Assembly (NCBI GenBank): GCA_905480575.1
Contig: CAJQQZ010000048.1
Span: 1-46,893, forward strand
Direction: 5' to 3'
DNA: 46,893 nucleotides
From: an uncultured Alphaproteobacteria bacterium
GTDB taxonomy: Bacteria; Pseudomonadota; Alphaproteobacteria; UBA7985; CAJQQZ01
Shown here: one piece after another, positions 17,562 to 27,430 of the stretch
Numbering within the stretch: the first letter of the stretch is position 1
How the letters are laid out: each line of letters begins with the position of its first letter
Made by a program: the position numbers and the translations under genes
Notes under the pieces: generated by a model
Databases searched by the model: none
Seen by the model: only the letters and a program-made list of their open reading frames with translations
Told to the model about the DNA's origin: nothing

Positions 17562-18848
17562 ATGGCGGAAAAGAGAACGCCTATTCTCTGCCGAGATTGC
17601 TTTAGTAAGGACGAATCTCACCCAACAGTGGAAGCGCCTGTACGCTGCTCTCATTGCGGTTCTCCACGCCTACTCGTCAACACCGAGCTTTTTGATCTCA
17701 CATTGGCCCACATCGATTGTGATGCTTTCTATGCCGCTGTCGAAAAACGCGACAATCCAGATCTTCTCGACAAACCTCTCATTATTGGCGGTGGTAAGCG
17801 TGGCGTTGTCTCTACGGCCTGTTATTTGGCGAGGATGACCGGCGTTCGCTCCGCAATGCCCATGTTTAAGGCGTTGAAACTCTGCCCCAATGCGACGGTC
17901 GTTAAGCCAAACATGGAAAAGTACACCGCCGTTGGCCGCGAGGTGCGAAACCGTATGCGCAATCTAACCCCACTGGTGGAACCCCTTTCAATTGATGAAG
18001 CTTTCCTGGACCTTGCAGGTACTGAAAAACTGCGGGAAGAACCAGCCGCGGTACAATTGGCAAGGTTTGCGAGCGAAGTCGCAGAGGACCTTGGCATCAC
18101 TGTCTCTGTCGGGCTTAGTCATAATAAACTTATGGCGAAGCTAGCGTCCGACATCGATAAACCGCGCGGTTTTACTGTTATCAGCAAAGAGGAAACATTG
18201 GATTTCCTTGGTCCCCGTCCCGTTTCCCTTCTCTGGGGTGTGGGGAAAGTTCTAAACAAAAAACTCAATCAACAAGGTATCGAGAAGATCAGCGACCTCA
18301 GGCGTTTCGACCAGATGGAACTTATGGCCCGACACGGTTCTATGGGCCAACGCCTCTATCATTTTTGCCGTGGAATTGATCCACGCAAGGTGAGCATCGA
18401 TGGCGAGACCAAATCGATCTCTTCTGAAACCACCTTTAACGAAGACATCGGTGATTTTGAAACGTTGAAGCGTAAGCTTTGGCCTTTGAGCGAATCAGTT
18501 TCCCGCCGAGCTAAGAAGAGCCAATTGTCCGGCCAGACCGTTACGCTCAAATTGAAGGATGATAGCTTCAACAATAGAACAAGAAGCCAAAAACTGGCTC
18601 ACCCAACCTGCCTCGCAGAGGTCATTTATCAAACGGGGATCAGTCTACTAGAGAAGGAAGCGACTGGAGAAACAGATTTCCGCTTGCTCGGCATAGGCAT
18701 TTCAACGCTCGGCCCCATAGAACTCGCTGATCCCATCGACCTTGCAGACCCAGACAGCTTCAAACGCCGCCAAATCGAAACCGCTATGGACAAAGTCAGA
18801 GAGAAGCTTGGCAAAGAAGCAATCAACAAAGGTCGTTTGATTGATTAG
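17562..18848 (+). CDS. dinB: DNA polymerase IV (Y family)
   Basis: An error-prone translesion polymerase. Catalytic residues are in AHIDCDAFYAAVEKRDNP (D52, D54) and PLSIDEAFLD. The little-finger domain follows residue ~300. Ahead of the polymerase core is a 45-residue extension with C10, C13, C29 and C32 in LCRDC and RCSHCGSPR, a putative zinc ribbon typical of alphaproteobacterial DinB. I prefer the ATG at 17562 (MAEKRTPILCRDC), with AGGA nine bases upstream. An in-frame GTG at 17502 adds 20 residues and has no ribosome site. It is divergent from pleD, and its stop codon overlaps the lpxB stop on the other strand. Confidence 0.95.
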   Translation: MAEKRTPILCRDCFSKDESHPTVEAPVRCSHCGSPRLLVNTELFDLTLAHIDCDAFYAAVEKRDNPDLLDKPLIIGGGKRGVVSTACYLARMTGVRSAMPMFKALKLCPNATVVKPNMEKYTAVGREVRNRMRNLTPLVEPLSIDEAFLDLAGTEKLREEPAAVQLARFASEVAEDLGITVSVGLSHNKLMAKLASDIDKPRGFTVISKEETLDFLGPRPVSLLWGVGKVLNKKLNQQGIEKISDLRRFDQMELMARHGSMGQRLYHFCRGIDPRKVSIDGETKSISSETTFNEDIGDFETLKRKLWPLSESVSRRAKKSQLSGQTVTLKLKDDSFNNRTRSQKLAHPTCLAEVIYQTGISLLEKEATGETDFRLLGIGISTLGPIELADPIDLADPDSFKRRQIETAMDKVREKLGKEAINKGRLID

Positions 18849-20005
18849 CGTAATCGAATTCCAGCATTCTGCACATATTCCAAAACAGCCTCAGCTGCAA
18901 CTTCGCTTGGAAGTCTATCAGGATGCCTTAACCTGTCTGTAATCGCGCTGAGGGCCTCTATCTGCGCGTTACGGGCATCTTTATCCAGCAACAGCGGTTC
19001 AAGGGAAGCGATGACGTCTTCAAGTGTACAACGCCATTGAAGAAACTCAGGCTGGACCATCCGGTCAGCAATGATGTTAATCATTCCGGCGTATTTAACT
19101 TTGAGAAGCGTGTAACCAATAAGCGACGACACCATTGCCATTTTATACGTGATTATCGTTGGTACTTTTGCCCAGGCCAATTCCATGGAAACGGTCCCCG
19201 AACAAGCAAGTGCTGCGTCAGCTGCTGCAAATGCCTGGTCTTTGCTCTCTCCTTGTTCAATCAACATAGGCTTAGTCTCCCATGTCGACACCAATTCCTG
19301 GACCTCATCCTTAACATAGTCGACGACGGGCAGAACGGTTTTAAGATTGGGAATGCGCTCTTGGAAATGCTGCACGACTTCCTGGAAGAACGGCAACATT
19401 CGTCGAATCTCGCTCTTCCGAGAACCGGGCAAGAGAACCAAAACAAGGTCATCATCTTTGATTCCTAGCTTCACTCGACTTTCAACCCGACTAAAAACAA
19501 CTCGGCTTTCTGTCAGAGGATGACCGACAAAGGTCGTTCTCAAACCGTGCTTAGTAAAGTAAGGAGGCTCAAAATCAAAAAGTGTCAGTAGGTGATCCAG
19601 GTACCGCGAAATCTTCTTCGCCCGTCGAGGCTTCCAGGCCCAAACAGTCGGCGCCACATAGTGTACTAAAGGAACGTCGAGGTGCTTCACTTTTCGAGCC
19701 ACACGCAAAGAGAATCCCGGCGCGTCCACTGTTACCAAAACATCAGGCTTATCGGAGGAAACGGCTCCCACAACCTGATCAATTCGCTTCAAAATGCCAG
19801 GAATGTGCCTAATGACTTCGACGATGCCGTGGAGAGCGAGCTCCTCCATAGGAAACAAGCTCTTTAGGCCCTGCTCCTCCATTAAATTGCCACCAACACC
19901 GGAGAAGCGAGCCGTGGGATCAATCGCTTTGATCGCTTTCATCAAACGAGATCCCAAGAGATCTCCGCTGGCCTCGCCGGCGATGATGAATATGTGACCG
20001 GCCAT
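18845..20005 (-). CDS. lpxB: Lipid-A-disaccharide synthase
   Basis: LpxB joins UDP-2,3-diacylglucosamine and lipid X to give the lipid A disaccharide on the inner membrane. The 386-residue GT-B type protein begins [20 protein letters not shown], the family's N-terminal glycine-rich loop. It also contains VDAPGFSLRVARK, YVAPTVWAWKPRRAKKI and LVLLPGSRKSEIRRMLPFF. It is the last gene of the long envelope block. Its ATG shares one base with the lpxI TGA (TGATG). The TAA stop overlaps the stop of convergent dinB. Confidence 0.97.
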   Translation of the reverse strand: MAGHIFIIAGEASGDLLGSRLMKAIKAIDPTARFSGVGGNLMEEQGLKSLFPMEELALHGIVEVIRHIPGILKRIDQVVGAVSSDKPDVLVTVDAPGFSLRVARKVKHLDVPLVHYVAPTVWAWKPRRAKKISRYLDHLLTLFDFEPPYFTKHGLRTTFVGHPLTESRVVFSRVESRVKLGIKDDDLVLVLLPGSRKSEIRRMLPFFQEVVQHFQERIPNLKTVLPVVDYVKDEVQELVSTWETKPMLIEQGESKDQAFAAADAALACSGTVSMELAWAKVPTIITYKMAMVSSLIGYTLLKVKYAGMINIIADRMVQPEFLQWRCTLEDVIASLEPLLLDKDARNAQIEALSAITDRLRHPDRLPSEVAAEAVLEYVQNAGIRLR

Positions 20006-20835
20006 CAGCCGCTCTCATTCGCATCAAGACCGATCAGAAACATGCCTGCTTCATCAGCCACAGATATCATCTCGTCCAAGGCAACAACGAGAGTTTCCCC
20101 CGCCTCAACGGCGATACCCGCGAACCCCGAAGCAGCGGCCGCTTTAACAGTATCTGGCCCTACGGTCGGCAGGTCAAGCCGTCGGTCTTGTTGTGGTTTC
20201 CGCACTTTGACAAGGACGGGAGCTTCCAGTGTTTTATCGCCAAGCGTTTGAGACCGATTGATTAGTGCATCAGTCCCCTCAATGGCCTCAACAGCCAAAC
20301 ACAAGTCGCCTTGCATGACGACGGCCTGTCCAATGTCCAAGGCACCGATCCCCTTCGCCAAGCGTTTACCGCTTTCCGCGCTCTGTAAGGCTGCTTCTGA
20401 CGGCGATATCTGCCCCCAAACGCCTTTCTTAGCCACAGCATCAGAAAAGACCTCGTCGACACCCAGAACGTGGAAACCTTCTTCTTCGATGGCCGTTTTA
20501 ACGGCGCCCATCAGAGAATTGTCGCCCAAAAAGCCTTTACCTAGCTTTGCAAGAAAGGCGGCTGCCTTTAGATCCGGCCTCAACGCTTTCAGGCTCGGAC
20601 GCTCGACCTTGCCGACAAAAACGACATCGGTAACTTCTGCTTTCCGTAAATGGCTTAGCCCCTTGTTGACTTGCACCAGTCCCGTTTCAGAAAATTCAAC
20701 GTCTTGATAATCTGAAGGGTTCGCAAAGGTTTCTAAGCCCAATACAAAAAAAGGCCGTCCGATAGCGATACAATGATCAACGAGGTCTCGAGGCAGGTGA
20801 CCGCGGCCAGCAATGATCCCTAACTTAGACATCAC
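20005..20835 (-). CDS. lpxI: UDP-2,3-diacylglucosamine diphosphatase LpxI
   Basis: LpxI (DUF1009) hydrolyses UDP-2,3-diacylglucosamine to lipid X, the step done by LpxH in enterobacteria. It is the form used by most alphaproteobacteria. The 276-residue protein begins [19 protein letters not shown] and contains [16 protein letters not shown] and [18 protein letters not shown]. The catalytic Asp region follows ([26 protein letters not shown] region). Either of the first two Met codons may be the start. It overlaps the end of lpxA by about ten bases. No lpxH is present nearby, consistent with LpxI filling the gap between LpxA/LpxD and LpxB. Confidence 0.95.
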   Translation of the reverse strand: MMSKLGIIAGRGHLPRDLVDHCIAIGRPFFVLGLETFANPSDYQDVEFSETGLVQVNKGLSHLRKAEVTDVVFVGKVERPSLKALRPDLKAAAFLAKLGKGFLGDNSLMGAVKTAIEEEGFHVLGVDEVFSDAVAKKGVWGQISPSEAALQSAESGKRLAKGIGALDIGQAVVMQGDLCLAVEAIEGTDALINRSQTLGDKTLEAPVLVKVRKPQQDRRLDLPTVGPDTVKAAAASGFAGIAVEAGETLVVALDEMISVADEAGMFLIGLDANESG

Positions 20836-21625
20836 TCTTTTTTTCGGGCATCAAGAACCCTCGTTTACTTTTGCGGGACAAGAACGCTACAAGCTCCTGT
20901 GTGACAAGGCTAGAAGCATTTTCATTAAGGAAATTCTGGAGACGGTTATCAAAAGTCTCGTCAGCCGCTTTGAACAAGCCATTGACGGCTGCCCTCAACT
21001 CGTGGACCTCCGACTTACCAAAACCTCGACGTCTCATCCCGATGATGTTAACGCCTTTCAGAGAGGCGCGTTCTCCGTGAACAAGTGCAAATGGAATGAC
21101 ATCGTATTCAACACCTGACATGCCACCAATCATTGCATACTTGCCAATGTGGACGAACTGGTGGATAGCTGCCAGTCCACCGATGATCGCAAAATCACCA
21201 ACATGGACATGACCACCCAGGGTAACCAGGTTGGTCAAAATAGCGTTCTCACCAACCTGACAATCATGAGCAACGTGAACTCCAACCATAAGCATTGAGT
21301 TGTCGCCAATACGCGTATGGGCGCTGTCTTTGACAGTTCCACGGTGAATGGTAACGTTCTCCCGGATCAAAACGTTTTTACCAATGGTTACCTGTGTCGG
21401 TTCCCCCGTGTAGGTCATATCCTGAGGGGGCATACCAAGAGAGCAGAAGGGATAGACTTCGGTTCCCTCTCCAATTTCAGTGTGTCCCTGTACGATGACA
21501 TGGCTGTGCAACTTAACGCCAGCGCCAATAGTCACATCCGGACCGATAACACAAAAAGGACCGATCTCGGCAGTGGCATCGACAACGGCTGTGTCAGCGA
21601 TGACAGAACTAGAATGTATGTTCAT
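20825..21625 (-). CDS. lpxA: UDP-N-acetylglucosamine O-acyltransferase
   Basis: LpxA adds the first 3-hydroxyacyl chain to UDP-GlcNAc, using acyl-ACP. The 266-residue product is built of left-handed beta-helix hexapeptide repeats ([39 protein letters not shown]). The catalytic His is H120 in VHVAHDC, and a short helical C-terminal domain follows. Gene order fabZ-lpxA-lpxI-lpxB is typical of alphaproteobacteria. Its ATG overlaps the last base of the fabZ TAA, suggesting coupled translation. Confidence 0.97.
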   Translation of the reverse strand: MNIHSSSVIADTAVVDATAEIGPFCVIGPDVTIGAGVKLHSHVIVQGHTEIGEGTEVYPFCSLGMPPQDMTYTGEPTQVTIGKNVLIRENVTIHRGTVKDSAHTRIGDNSMLMVGVHVAHDCQVGENAILTNLVTLGGHVHVGDFAIIGGLAAIHQFVHIGKYAMIGGMSGVEYDVIPFALVHGERASLKGVNIIGMRRRGFGKSEVHELRAAVNGLFKAADETFDNRLQNFLNENASSLVTQELVAFLSRKSKRGFLMPEKKSDV

Positions 21626-22089
21626 TAAGAATTTTCTGTTGTCATGGCCGTTAGCTCAGCTTCAGCGACGATCTTACCGTCAACCTTAGCCACGCCGCGG
21701 AACCGTGAAATTGTACCACGCTGGCGCAGCAATGAGACGTGAAGATGAAGTTGATCGCCTGGTTCAACCGGGCGACGGAACTTGGCCTGCTCTATGCCGA
21801 GGAAATAGACCAACTGTCCTGCAGATTCAGGTGATATCTGCATCCTGACCACCGCAGCTGTCTGTGCCATTGCTTCGATGGTCAAGACACCTGGCATGAT
21901 TGGTTTTTCGGGAAAATGCCCTTGGAAAAACTCCTCATTCACCGTGACATTCTTGATGCCCGTTCCAGAAACTTTATCCGCATCAATATCAACAACTTTG
22001 TCAATCAACAGCATCGGATAGCGATGTGGGATAAGCTTCTTTATCTCTGTAACGTTGAGCGCCGTTACTGGTGCCTTTTCATCACCCAT
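21625..22089 (-). CDS. fabZ: 3-hydroxyacyl-[acyl-carrier-protein] dehydratase
   Basis: FabZ removes water from 3-hydroxyacyl-ACP in fatty-acid elongation and competes with LpxA/LpxD for the same substrate, which explains its place here. The 154-residue hot-dog fold protein has the active-site His in [14 protein letters not shown] (H58) and Glu in LTIEAMAQ (E72), spaced 14 apart as expected. It lies 19 bases after lpxD and touches lpxA. Confidence 0.97.
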   Translation of the reverse strand: MGDEKAPVTALNVTEIKKLIPHRYPMLLIDKVVDIDADKVSGTGIKNVTVNEEFFQGHFPEKPIMPGVLTIEAMAQTAAVVRMQISPESAGQLVYFLGIEQAKFRRPVEPGDQLHLHVSLLRQRGTISRFRGVAKVDGKIVAEAELTAMTTENS

Positions 22090-22108
22090 TATGGTGATCC
22101 TTTTACTG

Positions 22109-23125
22109 TTATTTCTTGCGAGTTAGTTTAGCGATTGCAATCTGTCTACGCCAGTATTCTTTGAGGTCAATCGCAGGCGCGCCACCAAGTTTATCACCTG
22201 GCTTGGTATCGCTCATGATGCCACTCATCGGTCCCAACTGTGTGCCGTCGGCCACATTCGTGTGGCCATTGACAGAGGAATGCCCGCCCATGACGACGAA
22301 GTTGCCAAGCTTGACACTGCCAGCGAGCGAACAATGAGCGACAATCACACAGTGATGGCCCATCTGCGCATTGTGGCCGATCTGAACCAGATTATCCAAC
22401 ATACAGCTATCGCCAATAATAGTGTCGCCTTGAGACCCTCGATCAATCGTCGTATTGGCACCAATCTCAACATCGTTACCAACAACAACTCTCCCAACTT
22501 GAGGGATCTTAACGAAGCCTTTAGCACCCATTGCGAAACCGTAGCCGCGCTGCCCCAGGACTGCACCGGCCAGAACAACACATCTATCGCCCATAATAGT
22601 ATGCGAGATAGTGACGTTTTCACCGATCACACAGGCTTCGCCAATGACGCAATTCTTGCCGATGACGGCATTTTCTTTGATCTTCGAGTTTGCGCCGATC
22701 TCCGCACCAGCCTGTACAATCGCTCCAGCTCGGATCTCACAGCCCTCTGCGATTACCGCAGACGGATGGATTATAGCACTATCATCAATTGCAGGATCGG
22801 CTGTTTCTTCGGGATAAAAAAGTTGGGCTATCAGAGCAAAAGATCGGTGTGGATCCTCACTAATGAGCAATGCCATTCCTTCAGCAGCTTTAGCTGCATA
22901 CTTTTCCTCCAAGACACAAGCGGCGGCTTGAGAGACCGCCAACTGATCAAGATATTTCTTGTTATGAAAGAAACTGAGGATGGATGTGCTGTCGGTATCG
23001 AGCGGACCGACATCCGTGATCTTTGTATCCGGGTCGACACCAGTAGCCAATGAGGCTTCACCTGCTGCTGCTAGTTCCCCCAGAGAGAACGGTCCCTGAC
23101 GGGCGAAAAAACGTGAGTCAGCCAT
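22109..23125 (-). CDS. lpxD: UDP-3-O-(3-hydroxyacyl)glucosamine N-acyltransferase
   Basis: LpxD adds the second acyl chain of lipid A. The 338-residue protein has an N-terminal uridine-binding domain (about 1-100, with FFHNKKYLDQL). It is followed by a long left-handed beta helix of hexapeptide repeats and a C-terminal helix. The active-site His lies in IGHNAQMGHHCVIVAH. It ends in a basic KLTRKK. It follows skp in the conserved bamA-skp-lpxD-fabZ order and starts 33 bases after the skp stop. Confidence 0.97.
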   Translation of the reverse strand: MADSRFFARQGPFSLGELAAAGEASLATGVDPDTKITDVGPLDTDSTSILSFFHNKKYLDQLAVSQAAACVLEEKYAAKAAEGMALLISEDPHRSFALIAQLFYPEETADPAIDDSAIIHPSAVIAEGCEIRAGAIVQAGAEIGANSKIKENAVIGKNCVIGEACVIGENVTISHTIMGDRCVVLAGAVLGQRGYGFAMGAKGFVKIPQVGRVVVGNDVEIGANTTIDRGSQGDTIIGDSCMLDNLVQIGHNAQMGHHCVIVAHCSLAGSVKLGNFVVMGGHSSVNGHTNVADGTQLGPMSGIMSDTKPGDKLGGAPAIDLKEYWRRQIAIAKLTRKK

Positions 23126-23157
23126 TTTGGACCATCACCTATTGAGGAACAAACTGC

Positions 23158-23694
23158 TTATTCGGTCGGAAGCTGTGGAAGTCTTTCGTTAAGGCGTTCC
23201 ATCGCAGCCTTCGTAACATCAAAATCAGGAGCCATGATAACGACGGAAGTTTGAGTCAGAACCATGTTTGCTCCACGCTCTTGGGCTAACTCAGCAACAA
23301 CCTTCATCAGTTCAGCCTCGATTTGGCGAACGCCACTGCCCATAACCTGATCCAAATACTGCTTACGCTGTTGGATGTTCTGCTGAATTGCCTGAACTTG
23401 CTGCTCTAGCTCGCGCGCTTTAGCATTGAAGTCTTCCTGGCTAAGGGAACTCTTTGACTTGATCAACTCTTGTTCTTTAGCCTGAAAAGCCTGTTGCTCT
23501 TTGGTGATCGCGTCTTGAAAGGCGCGACGCTGGCTGGTGATCTGATTACGCAGAACAACAGAAGCAGATGAATCTTGAATGATTTTATTAACATCTACTG
23601 AAATAATCAGAGGCGCACCGATTTGCTGTGCCTGACCGGCTACTGGCAGCAACGCTGCAAGCATTAGAGCAATAATAAGTGAATAACGTTTCAT
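23158..23694 (-). CDS. skp: Periplasmic chaperone of the Skp/OmpH family
   Basis: Skp-type chaperones hold unfolded outer-membrane proteins on the way to BamA. The 178-residue product has a clear signal peptide (MKRYSLIIALMLAALLPVAG, cleavage after GQA) and a long, Gln/Lys/Glu-rich central coiled-coil region from about 50 to 115. The terminal part returns to beta structure. Its position directly after bamA and before lpxD is diagnostic. Confidence 0.93.
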   Translation of the reverse strand: MKRYSLIIALMLAALLPVAGQAQQIGAPLIISVDVNKIIQDSSASVVLRNQITSQRRAFQDAITKEQQAFQAKEQELIKSKSSLSQEDFNAKARELEQQVQAIQQNIQQRKQYLDQVMGSGVRQIEAELMKVVAELAQERGANMVLTQTSVVIMAPDFDVTKAAMERLNERLPQLPTE

Positions 23695-23719
23695 GGCTGA
23701 ATACCCTTTTATTTAATTC

Positions 23720-26053
23720 TTAGAAGCGTGTTGCACCGCTGAAGCGGAACACCTGTTCGTCGTCGTATGTTTCGCTTTGGAGTGGATAACCGAAGTCAAA
23801 CGCCAAAGGACCAATTGGAGAGACCCAAGTAAAACCAGCACCAGCGGAAACTCTAAGTGAGTCATCATCATCAAAGGCTGAGGTTACATATGTGGTGTCT
23901 GGGTCCCACAAAGAACCGGCATCAACAAATGTACGTCCAGTCAATTCTAATCCCAGGACTTTCGGTAACGGGAAGCGCAACTCTGCGGTCGCTGCATAAT
24001 ATTTAGTGCCTCTCAGCGACTCGCCCGTCGCAGTAATTCTTGGCCCAATACCACCGGAGTCAAAACCACGAACCTTAGATTCTCCCAATGAAAAACGGTC
24101 GGAGACAAGCGTTCCAGCACTATCAAAAGAGTTGAGTATTCCGCCTTCAAATGCCAGCTTGAGGCCCCAATCATCAGCAATTGGAAGAGGTCGCAGTACG
24201 GTCAAGGCGGCGACGTTCCTCAAATAGTTCACTTCGCCGCCAATACCGGCGTAGACTGTCGTCAGGGTTAGTCGCTGACCATCAGTTGGTTTAACGAGGC
24301 TGTCAAAGTCTGTATAAATCAATTGGTGGGTGAAGTCCGATCTATCAACACTTGCTGGCTCGTTAGCGACCACACCGCTAAGAGCCGCGCTGTTTTCAAT
24401 TTCAGAGCGTTTCCAAGTATAACTCCAGTTTTGTCTCAAGTTCTCTGAGAGTTGGTAGCCAAATTTGATTGTGGCACCGATGTCGAGCTGCGTGTAGTCG
24501 GATTCATCAAAGTCTGTGTCATCGTAGAACAACTCCACACCGGCCGAAACCGGTCGATCACGAAAATAGGGATTACTAAAGCTTACGCGGCCTTTTTGGG
24601 AATCCGCAGAAATGGTTGCTTCGGCAGAAAGTGAATAACCCTTACCAAGCAAATTGTTCTCGCCGATTTTAACTTGCCCTTGCGCGCCAGCAGCCGTCGA
24701 GAAGCCAGCGCCAATTTCGAATGCGCCGGTCGATTGCTCCTCCAGATCGACATCGATGGTCGCCTTGTCTTCTGCTGAGCCTGGTCTTGGTGTAACTTCT
24801 GCTCTTGCAAAATAGGGCAGCCCCTCGATCGCACGCTTAGACTGACGGAGTTTGGTCACACTGAAGGCATCGCCTTCAATCAATCGAAATTCCCGACGAA
24901 TGACGTTATCATGTGTGCGGACATTTCCTTTGATATTGATGCGCTCCACATAGACTTTCGCGCCCTCTTCAATTTTGAAATTGATGTTAACCAGGCGCGC
25001 TTTTTCATCTCTGTCGATCTGTGGCTTAATATCCACAAAAGCAAAGCCCAAATCGCTGGTTACATCTTTCAATTCTTCGATAGACCTCTCAAGCTTCTCA
25101 GCGTTGTAACGTTTACCGCTTTCTATTTTCAGGCTTTTGCGAACGCTAGACGTTTTCAGTTTTTCCAGTTCACTCTCGATTGTGATCTTACCAAATTTGT
25201 AAACCTCACCTTCTTCCATGGTGATAGTGATGACAAAGCCATCTTTGGAAGGAAGCAGTTCGCCCACGGAAGAAAGCACCCGAAAATCGGCATAGCCTCT
25301 TTTGAGGTAGAATTGCCTTAACAGTTCCTCGTCGACAGACAATCGATCGGGGTCATATGTATCTGTCGCGGTTAGAAACCGCCAAAACGCCGCTTCTTTA
25401 GTCAGAATCACATCCTTCAAGCGACGGTCAGAGAATCTTTTGTTGCCAATAAAGTTAACCGACTGAACCTTAGTCTTCTTGCCCTCTTCGATCTCGAAGA
25501 CAACATTAACCCTGTTTCTCTCCAGCTTGATGATCTTGGGCTCAACCCGCGCACCAAACCGTCCAGATTTTTGATAAACATCAAGGAGTCTTTGGACGTC
25601 GTTTTTAACTTTGGTGACGGTGTAGACTTGGCGAGGTTTCAAACTGACTTCACTCACCAACGCGTCATCTTTGAATTTGTCATTCCCCTCAAAGGCGATC
25701 TTATTAACGATCAAGTTTTCCTTGATATCAATAATCAAGTTTCCGCCCTGCCGCCCAATGACGACATCGTTAAAGAGACCAGTGGCAAAGAGTGATTTTA
25801 TCGCATCGTTGATCCGATCTGGATCGAAGGGATCACCTCGTCGTAAACTCAGGTAAGATAGAACTGTCGAATCTTCGATCCGCTGGTTACCCTGGACGAC
25901 AATGTTTTGAATAATTCCAGCATTCGATTGTTGGGCTGCCTGCGATTGAGGCAGAGACTGGGCATAAGCATCACTGACAGCGCCAACAACTCCGCCGGAA
26001 AGCACAAAAGCAGAGAGCAACAAAGCTGCGCTAAGAACCTTCAAGCACCTCAT
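23720..26053 (-). CDS. bamA: Outer membrane protein assembly factor BamA
   Basis: BamA is the outer-membrane insertase for beta-barrel proteins. I start at the ATG at 26053 (MRCLKVLSAALLLSAFVLSG), preceded by GGGAG nine bases upstream. An ATG 11 codons further up would put extra residues in front of the signal peptide. The mature 777-residue precursor has five POTRA domains (first at IVVQGNQRIEDSTVLSYL) and a 16-strand barrel. The conserved loop motif VRGFDSGGIGPR near 660 is present, and it ends in Phe (FSGATRF), the outer-membrane signature. It sits between rseP and skp, all expected to be co-transcribed. Confidence 0.96.
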   Translation of the reverse strand: MRCLKVLSAALLLSAFVLSGGVVGAVSDAYAQSLPQSQAAQQSNAGIIQNIVVQGNQRIEDSTVLSYLSLRRGDPFDPDRINDAIKSLFATGLFNDVVIGRQGGNLIIDIKENLIVNKIAFEGNDKFKDDALVSEVSLKPRQVYTVTKVKNDVQRLLDVYQKSGRFGARVEPKIIKLERNRVNVVFEIEEGKKTKVQSVNFIGNKRFSDRRLKDVILTKEAAFWRFLTATDTYDPDRLSVDEELLRQFYLKRGYADFRVLSSVGELLPSKDGFVITITMEEGEVYKFGKITIESELEKLKTSSVRKSLKIESGKRYNAEKLERSIEELKDVTSDLGFAFVDIKPQIDRDEKARLVNINFKIEEGAKVYVERINIKGNVRTHDNVIRREFRLIEGDAFSVTKLRQSKRAIEGLPYFARAEVTPRPGSAEDKATIDVDLEEQSTGAFEIGAGFSTAAGAQGQVKIGENNLLGKGYSLSAEATISADSQKGRVSFSNPYFRDRPVSAGVELFYDDTDFDESDYTQLDIGATIKFGYQLSENLRQNWSYTWKRSEIENSAALSGVVANEPASVDRSDFTHQLIYTDFDSLVKPTDGQRLTLTTVYAGIGGEVNYLRNVAALTVLRPLPIADDWGLKLAFEGGILNSFDSAGTLVSDRFSLGESKVRGFDSGGIGPRITATGESLRGTKYYAATAELRFPLPKVLGLELTGRTFVDAGSLWDPDTTYVTSAFDDDDSLRVSAGAGFTWVSPIGPLAFDFGYPLQSETYDDEQVFRFSGATRF

Positions 26054-26140
26054 CTGCACAATCTCCCAAACACTTTCAAAGCCCAAAATTGTGACTTCAA
26101 ACTAATCGCACCGCCAAAGCGGCCTAGCGCCTCAAGCGCC

Positions 26141-27289
26141 TTAACTAAAAAAATGACTAACATCATTGAAAGTCGCAAATACCATCAAACTAATAAGAAG
26201 CATGAAGCCCACGCTAAAGGCCGCGTTTGCAACATTGTCAGGCAACGGTTTACCGCGCACAGCTTCAATTGCATAGAGAACAAGATGTCCGCCGTCCAAA
26301 ACAGGGATTGGGAACAAATTGATCAGCCCTAGGCTGATGGAGAGCATAGCGGTGAGCATCAAAATCGGGACAATATTATAATTATAAATGTTACCGTCAT
26401 CGTCGATTCCAGCTTTCGTTGCTTTCCCAACCAAAGTTCCAATACCAACCGGCCCGCTGAGACCATCTGTTTTGCGTTTGCCTACAATCATTTGACCGAT
26501 AGCTTTTAGGCTGCCCCAAGCAATCTTGTAGGTGTCATTCAGCGCTGCGCCTAAAGCTTGCCCAGGAGACAGTCTCTCTCGTGTGCCAACACCATCGGAG
26601 ATGACCCCTATTTGGCTCATCTCAATGTCTTTGCCGGAGTGATCTGTTATCACTATTCGATCCGGCGTCACGAGGACATCAACTATCTGTCCAACTCGAT
26701 CAACCTCAAAAACCATTTGAGAACCGTTGTTTAACTGAACGGCAAAACGTATGTCTTCAAATCTGGCTATGCTAGATCCATCAATGGATATGATTTTGTC
26801 ACCTGGTTGAAAACCTGCTTTCTCCGCCGCAGAGCCTGGCTTCACTCCGCCGATTACAGACGAAGTTGTTTGCTGTCCGTACACCATGAAAACAAAGCAA
26901 AAGACCACGATCGCGAGAATGAAGTTCGCGATAGGCCCTGCTGCAACAACCGCTGCACGCTGCCACAAGGCTTTATGATGAAAGGATTGAGATTTTTCTT
27001 CGTCGCTCATGTCATCGAGATCGCGCCCGCCAGCACTTGCTGCGTTCGCATCGCCAAACATTTTGACGTATCCACCGAGAGGTATCAGGCTAAACTTCCA
27101 ACGGGTTCCAAGCTTGTCTGTATAACCAAACAACTCCTTACCAAAACCCACAGAGAAAACTTCAACTTTGACGCCATTCCAGCGAGCCAGAAGATAGTGT
27201 CCAAGCTCATGGAAATAGACGAGCACAGTCAATACCAACAGAAAGGGTACGATTATCTGTCCAAAAATCTGCCAGATAGAGTCGATCAA
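26141..27289 (-). CDS. rseP: RIP metalloprotease RseP (site-2 protease)
   Basis: An intramembrane zinc protease that cuts anti-sigma factors and remnant signal peptides. The 382-residue protein has the metal motif HELGH at residues 27-31 in the first membrane segment. One PDZ domain follows at about 125-200 (GVKPGSAAEKAGFQPGDKIISIDG). The third zinc ligand is the Asp in NLFPIPVLDGGHL near the C terminus. At least four hydrophobic segments are visible. It is placed between dxr and bamA, as in most proteobacteria. Confidence 0.96.
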   Translation of the reverse strand: MIDSIWQIFGQIIVPFLLVLTVLVYFHELGHYLLARWNGVKVEVFSVGFGKELFGYTDKLGTRWKFSLIPLGGYVKMFGDANAASAGGRDLDDMSDEEKSQSFHHKALWQRAAVVAAGPIANFILAIVVFCFVFMVYGQQTTSSVIGGVKPGSAAEKAGFQPGDKIISIDGSSIARFEDIRFAVQLNNGSQMVFEVDRVGQIVDVLVTPDRIVITDHSGKDIEMSQIGVISDGVGTRERLSPGQALGAALNDTYKIAWGSLKAIGQMIVGKRKTDGLSGPVGIGTLVGKATKAGIDDDGNIYNYNIVPILMLTAMLSISLGLINLFPIPVLDGGHLVLYAIEAVRGKPLPDNVANAAFSVGFMLLISLMVFATFNDVSHFFS

Positions 27290-27326
27290 GCTAGGCTTCC
27301 AATAAAAATAAATTAATCAAATCGAG

Positions 27327-27342
27327 TCGACTATAGAGTCGA
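27327..27342. other. Hairpin between dxr and rseP
   Basis: TCGACT-ATAG-AGTCGA forms a perfect 6-bp stem in the 141-base AT-rich gap between dxr and rseP. Five T residues follow on the plus strand, but no plus-strand gene is present, so it is not an obvious terminator for the minus-strand operon. It may be a processing or attenuation structure. Confidence 0.4.
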
Positions 27343-27430
27343 TTTTTCCAAAAGGCAATTCGTCTTTGCTGTTTCTCGCATAGATTTCTCTCCTTTTAGA
27401 CTCCGAAATTCAATCTCGATGTCCCATTTT

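Noticed and set aside
22262-23053. 263-codon plus-strand open frame opposite lpxD
   Set aside because: It is a shadow of lpxD. The minus-strand frame shows clear hexapeptide repeats, while this one has no recognisable features or ribosome site.
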